DNA of 64,000 nt, taken from positions 1-64,000 of the forward strand of contig MCFE01000496.1 in NCBI GenBank assembly GCA_002104905.1, written 5' to 3'. The first letter of the stretch is position 1; each line of letters starts with the position of its first letter. Positions 54,204-63,068 of this stretch are shown here, in pieces. The DNA comes from Basidiobolus meristosporus CBS 931.73. Taxonomy: Eukaryota; Basidiobolomycota; Basidiobolomycetes; Basidiobolales; Basidiobolaceae. The notes under the pieces are model-generated. The model was not told the DNA's origin, made no database searches, and saw nothing but the letters and a program-made list of their open reading frames with translations. A program made the translations under genes and the position numbers.

Positions 54204-55299
54204 CTCCTTGCAAAAATGCTGTAGATGTGTCAAGTTGGCATTGATGATCTGCTTCTGGATAAATATTTCAGAATGTTCACATATTACTGCCAATGCTTCC
54301 AGTGTACTTTTGGTGGAAATAGCTTCAGAAGGCCACTTAAATCAATACATATTTGGTTCATTCAGTCCTTGCACTTGAAAAGTTGCTTATGTGTTCAAAT
54401 GTTGATTGGAGCCCATGAGCAGTACTGATGGTAGCAGATACTCTGCAATATCTTGCCAATTAGTTCATAATTTCTCTGGTATCTCAAAAGGCTCATTTAG
54501 CCAATCAGTTTAGGGATATTGCTGAAAAGCAAATGCGTGACTCCCAGTGGAGAGCTTTTGCTCCAGCAGATACCCTCTATGTTAAGTATCTCAAGTTTCC
54601 AATTAATTCCATATTCTGGCCAATGGCTTAGAGCTTACCAGCTTTACTGCAATTGCATGCGGACTTCTGTATGTCCTCATTACAAAAAGCTAATGTTCTT
54701 AGTATTGATGTTTGGGTAAAAATAAAGTGTGTGTGTTACAGAGTGGGTCCCCTGGGTCTCACACATTTGACAGCAATGCCATCCATTGTGCCCAGAAAAG
54801 CTGGCTATCTTGCTGATGGCTGGGGTATCTCCCCTGCTGATAATAATATGGGCTTTGACATAAAGGCCATACACCAATATCCTGCCAGAAAGCATACAAA
54901 ACTCATCCAGAAAAGGTTACAGGTAGCATCCAGGTTAGAAAATGATTTAGGCTCAGACACCCATGAGCCTACCATTAGTTTTCTGCTCTCATACTATAAA
55001 ATAGATGGCAGCTTCAGGTTGATGAGAATCAGTAGCCAGCAGGATTTGCTGGTAGTGTACTAGTTTAATTCAAGTTCATCAAGTGCCAAGGCAAAGGCAT
55101 GGTTGTACATACTTTCAAAGTAGCCCTTGCTTCTTGGCTTATTGTAATGTTTGCCATCAACTATATTTAATATATTTGCCCTTGATTGTTACTAAGTGCA
55201 GTACTTTATAGCTTCACAATATTTGTTGCACTGCATGAGCTTCTTTAGACAGGGTATTACCGGAATATATGCAGAGTGTGAGCAATGTGTTCCCCAATG
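54204..55299 (+). other. Repeat-island DNA with an unrecognised 136-codon frame
   Basis: Continues the target sequence of the gypsy insertion. Frame 54653-55063 reads NVLSIDVWVKIKCVCYRVGP, LADGWGISPADNN and KHTKLIQKRLQVASRLENDL. It looks like decayed coding sequence but I cannot assign it; it may be the far part of the Tnp2-like element next to it or another transposon. Confidence 0.3.
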
Positions 55300-56041
55300 G
55301 TGGTGGACTCCTGTCAAGTAGGACACCTTGCAATGGCGGCATTTTCTGATTTGAATATCATGCAACTGCTAACACAAACTGGTATTGGGACAGTCTCTGG
55401 GTGATTTTTTGGCAGCTGCATGACAGTTGTCCATTTAAACATTATACATGGTAGGTTGCATCCAGGGATGATTTTGGCAAGAAGCAGTAGTGAATCCTCA
55501 AGGTCCCCATGACTGATATTAGTTGAAATGTGCCACTTCTCTAGCCACAACATCACATCATTCCCCAGTAGTTGGATTACTGGGCTCACTTGACTCCATA
55601 AAATATCATTGGCATATTTCTCCATGGGTGTTGTCTCATTGCGTAATGGGATCTTGCCAGGCTCATGCAGGATACTGTTGTTAAGGGAGATAGGTTCATA
55701 ATGCATCAGGGAGCTTGCCTTTTCAGAGCTATCACTCTGCATGCCATATTCAGAAGGCTGGGGTGAGCCCAAGGGCATCACAAGCTCACCTCACTTGGTT
55801 TGCACAAGGTGACAAGTACAGCCAGGTGCTGTTAAAGATGTATAAGGTGACAGGCAAAATATTGCTGGTACAGTAGTGACTGGTGAATGGTCAAGTGTGA
55901 CCTGTGTGCAAAACACTGGCTGTGATCCTTGTAATACTTCCCATGCTGTATACATGCTTCATGGCTTAGAGGCTTGCTACAATAGTCACATGGTCTTTTT
56001 TGTCTTCTCTTACAGTATTCAATCAAAGTAGTCTTGTTCAT
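55300..56041 (-). mobile_element. Tnp2-like (CACTA-type) transposase N-terminus remnant, copy 1
   Basis: Minus-strand frames 56041-55832 and 55781-55314. The first has a Cys/His element (KRPCDYCSKPLSHEACIQHG, then KYYKDHSQCF). The second has SPQPSEYGMQSDSSE, LGNDVMLWLEKW, and ends VPIPVCVSSCMIFKSENAAI-ARCPT, which resembles the C-x4-C...CP-x-C stretch (VCPNDC...CPxCG) at the start of Tnp2-family transposases. A frame break separates the two parts and a TGA follows ARCPT. Dead copy. The Tnp2 assignment is tentative. Confidence 0.5.
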
Positions 56042-56836
56042 GGAGCAAACAGTATGACACTTGACAATGTAATGCTATTATGGCATTTTGTTATCAATAC
56101 TCACGTAAATTTAAAACAGTATTGTATATGAGTCATTGCACCTAAATGAATGTAAGACTCAATGATGACCAGCCATAGTAAGCATTATAAGTCAAATTGT
56201 AGCACCTTATACAGATGTATAAGTATCACCATTTACCCTCTGGCTAAGCTCACTTCTGTATTTAAGCCCCCAAAAATAAAGCAAAGTTGACTAGTACCTA
56301 ATCAAATCCTACTGCTGACAGCAGCAGAAGAAATGTTAGATAACAGCTTACTTTGACATTCAGTGAAACAAGTGAAGCTACAACCAAAAAAGGCCCTGTG
56401 AACAGTGTGCCCACCAAAGGTAATAATGCAGGCTCCTCAAGCTCTCAGTCAAGTAGACAATTGGGAATCTCTGCAGTGTAGTGGGGTCACAGTGACACCC
56501 ACAGGCAGATGTGCTCATTCCCATATGTTCCCTTCCCTAAAAAACATTACCCCCCTATATTAGTATCAATATTTTCTATCTGTCTATGTAATTATTACTA
56601 TGTTACCTGGCAAACTATTTATCACTATTTACCCATTGTACAAGCTATTCCTATTCCTTGCCAAGATGCCAAGATAAGATAGTAACCATATAAGGCAAGT
56701 GTCCCCAACAGTGCCTATGTCATGTGACCATCCTGATTTCATAACCATCCAATACTTCTACCATATGAGGTAACCACATGGCATAGAGGTTTCATATTAC
56801 CACTATCTGATTGGCTAGGTACTACTATGCTTCATG
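56042..56836. other. Repeat-island DNA, no gene seen
   Basis: AT-rich, CpG-poor, without a convincing frame or a repeat unit I can match elsewhere in the window. Confidence 0.4.
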
Positions 56837-57888
56837 TGTTGTAAGAGTCTTGGAGATATTGGAAGTGATTAGCAGAACAAGTAGATTATGTGGTTTTCAC
56901 TTAATGATTTATTGAATGTAAAAGTAGTATTTATACTTTTACCTGGTCTTGGCACTACAAACATGTAGAATAGGTTAAAGAAGGTCCTATGAACATGTGT
57001 GCAAAGCTTGGGGCTGTTTGGACAACTTTGAGAATTTTTGTGTTCTGGGTACCTGGTATTTTGGTGAAAATATTCTAAGTAAATCCTGACAAGGAATTTG
57101 GTCAGTATTCTCTAGAATTTGAGGGTAGTGATTTAAGTGACTAAGTTAGGTGAATATTTAGGTGGAATTACAGACTTTTACAACACTCTTACTCAGCTAA
57201 ATGTTCATACTGACTAGTTCTAATTTTGACCTAAAATATTCAAACTTGTCTCTAGCTATTGTTTGGTAAATATGGCTGCAATCATTTCATCTGTAGGATA
57301 GTAAACTAAGCCAACTAAGTTATTCTCTATAGCTTCACGTATGAAATGATGTCTAATATCTATGTGCTTGGTTCTAGCATGAAAAGTTGGATTCCTACAT
57401 AATTGTATACATCCTTGATTATCTTGAAATAAAGTAATAGGTGTTTTTTGACATAGGCCTAAATCTGTAAAAAGCTTTCTTAACCACATTGACTCTTTTG
57501 TAGCTTCACAGGCTGCCATATACTCTGCCTCTGCAGTAGAAAGTGCTACAGTTGGCTGCTTTCTTGAATTCCATGAAATTGCTCCTTTATAGTAAAGAAA
57601 GGTGTATCCTGTGGTGGATCTTCTGTCTTCTAAATTTTATCCCCAATCAGCATCGGAGTATCCAACAAGATCCTGTTCTGAATCCTTATAAGTGTATCTT
57701 AAGCAGATATCAGCAGTTCCTTTTAGGTATCTAAAAATCTGCTTAACTGCTGCAATATGATCAGATCCATAGTTCTGATTTTGTTGGCTGACAACTCCCA
57801 CTGAATATGAGATATCTGGATGTATTCCAAGCATGATATACATCAGACTGCAAGATAGTGTTACACATATGTGTGTATGTGGTACCAC
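56837..57888 (-). mobile_element. copia element, 3' end: RT end, RNase H and LTR
   Basis: LTR 56837-57185 (349 bp), preceded in sense by a purine-rich tract (GCTGAGTAAGAG). Upstream the frame holds the RT connector (FRYLKGTADICLRY), YSDADWG, then a stop, then RNase H (STAEAEYMAACEATKESM, DNQGCIQL, KHIDIRHHFIREA) and several later stops. The homologous plus-strand copy at 4.3-5.6 kb also has a stop directly after DADWG, but TGA instead of TAA. Confidence 0.88.
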
Positions 57889-58029
57889 AACTTTATTTAT
57901 AATGCTTACTATGGTGGGTCATCACTGAATCTTATATTCATGTAGGTGCATTGTCTCAAATACAAGACTGTCTTAATTTTGCATGAGTATTGACCAAAGG
58001 GTGATATAATAGCAGTACATTGTTGAAGG
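57889..58029. other. Repeat junction DNA
   Basis: Short AT-rich stretch between the copia fragment and the second Tnp2-like copy; nothing recognised. Confidence 0.4.
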
Positions 58030-58740
58030 TTAAGCTCTTTGCCCTATGGACAAGACTACTTTGACTTAATGCTATTAGAGAAGAGAAAAAAGACCATGTG
58101 GCTATTGTGACAAGCCATGAAGCATGCAGACAGCATAGGAAGTATTACAAGGATCACAGCCAGTGCTTTGCCACCCAAGTCATATTTAACTATTCATTGG
58201 TCACTACTGTACCAACATTATCTTGCTGGCCAGTTGATACTTCTATATTGGCACCTGGCTGTCTTTGTCACCTTGCGCAAATTAAGGCAGGTGAGTTTGT
58301 GACACCTTTAAGCTCACCTCAGCCTTCTGAATATGGCATGCAGAGTGATAGCTCTGACAAAGAAGGTTCACTGATGGATTCTGAGCCTATCACCCCTAAC
58401 AACAATACTACATATAAGCCTGGTCAAATCCCTGTATGCAATGAGACAACACCAGTTGAGAAAACACCAAGAATACTTTATGGAGCCAAGTGAGCCCAGT
58501 AATCCATTTACTGGTGAATGATGTAATGTTGTGGCTGGAGAAGTGGAGCATTTCCACTAATATCAGTAATGGGGGCTTTGAGGATTTATTACTACTTCTT
58601 GCCAAAATCATACTGGGATGCAACTTGCCATGTACATGGTACAAGTGGACAACCATCATGCGGCTGGCAACATATGATCCAGAGACCGTCCTGATTACAG
58701 CATGTGTTAACAGTTGCATGGCATTCACATCCAAAAAATA
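58030..58740 (+). mobile_element. Tnp2-like transposase N-terminus remnant, copy 2
   Basis: Plus-strand counterpart of the 55.3-56.0 kb copy: SHEACRQHRKYYKDHSQCFA, LSSPQPSEYGMQSDSSDKEG, then after a frame change VSPVIHLLVNDVMLWLEKWS and PETVLITACVNSCMAFTSKK. The two copies are inverted relative to each other and differ at many codons, so they are separate old insertions. Confidence 0.5.
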
Positions 58741-59059
58741 ATATGCAAATAAAGAGGGGTGATTCTACAGTGGAATTTATGAGTTGCACAAGGGGAGGTA
58801 GAAAAAGGAAACACCATTTGGTAAATTGGTGCAATAGCATTATACAGAACCAGCAGTAGGCCATCATAGTGCCAATATAATGCCATCAGAGTCTTGCTGT
58901 GAGGCCGTCAAAATACCGTAAAATTTCTTGCCATATAAGACAATTGGATGTCCTGGCTGACTGGATCCACTTGAAATAGTTATAGAGCACTAAAAGACTG
59001 CAACAATACCATGCAAATATCTTCACAGCACCAAGAAAATATTGTCAAGTTTTGTCCCT
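58741..59059. other. Repeat-island DNA, no gene seen
   Basis: No frame or motif recognised. Confidence 0.4.
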
Positions 59060-59230
59060 TTATTTAGTTTTAAGATTAGCAAAACACCATCATGATCCCA
59101 TCATAAGATTGTTAGGAGGGTCACCAACTTCAAACTGCTGGTATTATGATGGTCTCTCAAGAAGATCCTGATTGCTGATCTGGATTGGATCCACCTGCGG
59201 GACCGAATTATTTTTCATAGGGAGAAGTTG
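59060..59230 (-). repeat. Palindrome-containing repeat, copy 2 (MITE-like)
   Basis: Reverse-orientation relative of 46998-47160: GATCCCATCATAAGATTGTT, TGCTGGTATTATGATGGTCT, GATCTGGATTGGATCCACC and TTTTTCATAGGGAGAAGTT match in order. Confidence 0.6.
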
Positions 59231-59811
59231 CAACAAAAGAAGCACCCAGTCATTACAAAAGTGAAAGACTGGGTGGAGATGAAAGGAATGGTACAGGAAG
59301 AATGTCTATCCAAGACAGAGACAGAGAAGCATTAGAAAAAGCTGCAGTTCTTACCAATTAATGCTGTAAGCCCAGAACAGGCTAGATCCTTTAATAGCCA
59401 AGAAATATTACCTAAAAGGCAACAGCTCTATTCACAAGGATTGGAAGCTCTGCTAGTTATGCTCTTCACCAGTGAGGTAAATGAGATTACAAAGAAAGGC
59501 AATATTGCAAAGATTTAGTGCAAAGACTGGCAAATGTGGTGCTTGACCTTGCAATGCTCACAGCATAACTGGATGTATGAGATTCAGTGAATGCCCAATG
59601 GTATAAAGCTGTAGAGTTCCTGCAGAAGTCATGGAAAAAGGGCACCATAGCAGAAGTTGTTAGTGAGTGGTGGATCCAAATGGAGTTACTTGCTGAGTGT
59701 GAGGGCAAGTTCAATGCTAGTGTTGTTTATAGGGACTGGTATAGCTTACTACAGCTGGCAACTGAGTTACAGCTAGAGCTTCAACGTAAATATGCCATTT
59801 TGGGTTCATGA
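59231..59811 (+). pseudogene. Repeat-encoded protein remnant, family unknown
   Basis: Decayed frame: LPINAVSPEQARSFNSQEIL, SQGLEALLVMLFTSEVNEIT, then stops, then an open 74 codons from 59587 (NAQWYKAVEFLQKSWKKGTI, VVYRDWYSLLQLATELQLEL). The part around 59500-59640 is homologous to the minus-strand frame at 42872-42627. Unknown function; probably a mobile-element protein. Confidence 0.35.
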
Positions 59812-60149
59812 GCAGTAAGGCCATTGGTTAAGTTAGGGAGTATGGAGAGTGAGAAAAAGGCAATGGCTAAGCATGTACACAAAGATAGGGGGTGAATCAG
59901 TGTCTGCATTCAGAGAGTGAAATAATTGGCAGAAAACCATTCAAAAGATACCGTGTTTAATGTGGTGAAAAAATATGGACATTTTTTTCAATACAGGTGT
60001 GCAAGATTTCTTGACAGTCTTTGTACAGTGTTTTGTTGGGAACAATACCTCTTTGTGATGGATTTAAACTTTGTAATGGCTTTTGACAGGATCATGAGAG
60101 TTATTTTTCATAGGGATATGAATATATGTCCTCATTTTATGCATGGAGC
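59812..60149. other. Repeat-island DNA, no gene seen
   Basis: Short frames only. Confidence 0.4.
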
Positions 60150-60950
60150 TATATAGAATGACTCAACTTACTTAGCTTATTGTCTTATAGATACAATGAT
60201 TGCAGACATATATACCAGACTAATAGCTAGAGACAAATTTGAATATCCTGAATTGCAATCAGAATTGACCAATATTGCATCTTGGCTGTTTGCAAGTGTT
60301 GTAAAAACTTGTGTTTCCACCTAAATATCCACCTAGTTTTGTCATGTAGATCATTACCTACAGGTTTAGAGGATACTGACCAAATCCTTGCTGGTACTTA
60401 GACTATCCTCACAATTTTACCAGGTGCACAGAGCACATTGTTTTGATATATTGTTCAAAGAGCCCAAACCATATACATATGATCTTCAGACCTCCCCAAA
60501 CATACTCTAAGTGCTTGCTTTGCCAATATCATCCACAAGTCTTTATACTACTGTTACAGTCAGCAAATAATCAAACAAAAACTACATTGCTAAGTTGTCC
60601 TTCAAATTACTTTATATATTTAAGAAATTCTTACAACAGCCTATGTGTATTAAGCTGTCAAACTCCAGAATTTTTACCACAGCTGTTACAGGAAGCTTCC
60701 CTATGGAGGTCTTCATTCTGCTGAAATGTTAGATGGATCTTACTACAAAGCCTGGAAAGAGAAGATGAAACAATGCTACAAGAAAGTGGCTGCATGAGTA
60801 CTGCATTGAAAGAAGGGGCCCTCAAGTACAAAAAGAAAAAGCAAAGTGCTTTTAACTTGGTATGCTATTGCATTGAAGACAAATTTTGCTAACTCAATGC
60901 TCAAAAACAAAACACGGTATAACAAATAAAATACATTAGAAGGCACTTCT
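60150..60950 (+). mobile_element. copia RNase H end, LTR and degenerate gag start
   Basis: RNase H C-terminus (DTMIADIYTRLIARDKFEYP) at 60190-60255, LTR 60297-60638 (342 bp, TGTTGTAAAA...CTTACAACA), decayed PBS, and gag remnants (KLDG-type motif as AEMLDGSYYKAWKEKM near 60720). The gag resumes after nested LTRs at about 61710 (CPLARKIYLQQ). Confidence 0.75.
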
Positions 60951-60956
60951 CTAGAG

Positions 60957-61287
60957 TTTGTAGAGACACTGAAAATGATTGGGGGAGCAAGTATATTGTG
61001 GTTTCACTTGATGATTGGTCAAATGCAAAAGCAGAATTTATAGAGCACATGGTCTTTGTAAAACAAACATACAGAATATGCATAGAATGGTCCCAAGAGC
61101 ATATGTGCAACTTGGAGGCTGTTTGAACAACTTGAGATTTCTCATACTTGGGCATCTGATGTTTTAGTAAGAATGTTCCAAGTATTTATTGACAAAGAGC
61201 TTGCTCAGTATTTCATCAGAGTTTTACACACCTATCTGAGCAAGTAAGCTGAATGAGTGTGTAGGTTAAATTACAAATTTTGCAACA
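60957..61287 (-). repeat. copia LTR (minus orientation), nested
   Basis: Diverged 331-bp LTR reading TTTGTAGAGACACTG to AAATTTTGCAACA, with GTGGTTTCACTTGATGATTG and AGAGCATATGTGCAA. It interrupts a plus-strand gag remnant. Confidence 0.75.
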
Positions 61288-61362
61288 TACTACTGCCTGT
61301 CATATTCAGCTGGTAGTTTGACTGAGTGCTCCTTCTATTGTAGCCCATATTTCTTGAGCAAA

Positions 61363-61708
61363 TGTTGTAAGTGCTTTGGATTTATTACAAGTGATTGAGA
61401 GAGCCAGTATATGATGTGGTTTCCACTTAATGATTTATTAAATTACAAGTATTACTTGTATCTCTACATGGTCATGGTAAAAAAAAACCAAATGTGCTTA
61501 ACAAGGCCCCAGGAGCATGTGTGCAAAGCTTGGGACTGTTTGGATGATTCTGAGATTTCTCATGTTTATGGTATGTGGTATTTGAGTCAGTATATTGCAA
61601 GTAGACTAGATAAGGCATTTGGCTAGTATTTTCTAAGATTTGTAAGAAATTATATAATTGACTAGGTTAGGGGAATACTCAGGTGGAAGTAAAAACCCCT
61701 ACAACCAA
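61363..61708 (-). repeat. copia LTR (minus orientation), nested
   Basis: Opens TGTTGTAAGTGCTTTGG and contains GTGGTTTCCACTTAATGATT, GGCCCCAGGAGCATGTGTGC and TGACTAGGTTAGGGGAATAC. A 75-bp unrelated spacer separates it from the LTR at 60957. Confidence 0.8.
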
Positions 61709-61957
61709 CACTTACAAGTCATGTCCATTGGCTAGGAAAATATATCTTCAGCAAATATTTTCAATTACAAAATGCTACTCAGAGAAGAAATGGAAAATCA
61801 AGTTAGCAGGATATTCTATTGGCTGATGAGATGGATATGTATACTCACTATGAATGAGGATTTGCTAGTTACTCTTCTTCAAAGCCTGACAGACAAGCTT
61901 CAGGGTCACATATCCACTCTAGAGCTCATGGCTGAAGATGGGACCTTGAACTACATA
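61709..61957 (+). pseudogene. copia gag remnant, continuation
   Basis: Sequence homologous to the copia gag middle: matches the region AAGAAAATGTATCTT...AACATGATTGTTACC of the 40-kb copy. Several stops and shifts. Cut at 61958 by a gypsy LTR. Confidence 0.55.
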
Positions 61958-62325
61958 TGTTACAAGTCTTGATGTAAGAGTTGTAGAGGAATAGGGAGTT
62001 TAGCTGGTATTGAATTCACAAAAAATTTAACTAATTTTTATTGAGGTTCCAGCAGCTGCTTTTGTACATTTTTGCTAGATTAATTGCGGACCTACTCTAT
62101 TTCCTAATGCAGGTTGTGGCTGATGACTCATTTGATTCATCAACTTCACCCAATTATATCCTACTTGATACATCTATTTATGTCTGATAAGGATTTGCTG
62201 ATTAATCTGCTTGCTAATATCACTGATTAGATAGATGACACTGATATACTGATAGGCTAAACACAATACTAATTAATTTGACTAAAAGCTGATCTAACTT
62301 GAACATTCAAGAAGTGTTCATAACA
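61958..62325 (-). repeat. Second gypsy family LTR, minus orientation, 368 bp
   Basis: Begins TGTTACAAGTCTTG and ends TTCATAACA on the plus strand, ends TGTTA/TAACA inverted. In the minus sense a purine-rich tract GAGTAGGGGAGAA (62338-62326) abuts it, so it is the 3' LTR of a minus-strand element of which only a few hundred internal bases remain. Confidence 0.85.
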
Positions 62326-62642
62326 TTCTCCCCTACTCAAGTTGAGAGGGTTCTGTGGTAATGGAAAGTATTCCATTACTACAATATCTCTAAACCAATA
62401 TTGCACTTATTTCTTTATTTTGCTTTTTGCTATTGTAACACACAAGTGAAAGATCAAGAATTTCCAACTTTGATGAGCAAATGCTCCAGACCCTGACAAG
62501 CAATCCACCCAAGAATATTATGTCATACAGAACACGTAGTAGCCAACACATATTTCAAATTACAGCTCATTTGAAGCAGTACTTAAGGAGTTATGACCAA
62601 AAGAGTCCAACTATTATATATACTATGCCTTATTGCTAGGAT
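62326..62642 (-). mobile_element. Internal remnant of the minus-strand gypsy element
   Basis: Holds the polypurine tract next to the LTR, then about 300 bp of AT-rich DNA without a coding frame, cut at 62643 by the plus-strand LTR. Confidence 0.5.
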
Positions 62643-63011
62643 TGTTATGATCTGCCGCTTGAATGTTTAAGTTAGATCAGTTTTCAGTCAAATCAATTAG
62701 TATATGTTTAGGTTATCAGTATATCAGTATTATCTATGAAATCAGTAGCATTAGTCAGCAAATGAATCAGCAGATCCTTATCAGACAGAAATAGATATAT
62801 TAAGTAGGATCTTATTGGGTGATGATGATGCAATCAAATGAGTCATCAGCCACAACCTACATTAGGAAATACAATTAGTCAGCAATTGATCTGGCAAAAT
62901 GTATATAAGGAGCTGCTGGAACCTCAATAAAAATCAGTTCAAGTTTTAGTGAATACAATACTAGCTAAACTCCCTATTCCTCTACAACTCTTATACCAAG
63001 ACTTGTAACAT

Positions 63012-63022
63012 TGGTAGCAGCG
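63012..63022 (+). promoter_or_regulatory. Primer-binding site for initiator tRNA-Met 3' end
   Basis: TGGTAGCAGCG is complementary to a tRNA ending CGCUGCUACCA. That matches initiator tRNA-Met (A1:U72 pair, ...CUACCA end); vertebrate-type PBS TGGTAGCAGAG differs by one base. Confidence 0.65.
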
Positions 63023-63068
63023 ATAACCAGAAACCTCCCTCCTGAAGAAAGAAGAAACCACCCTCAAG

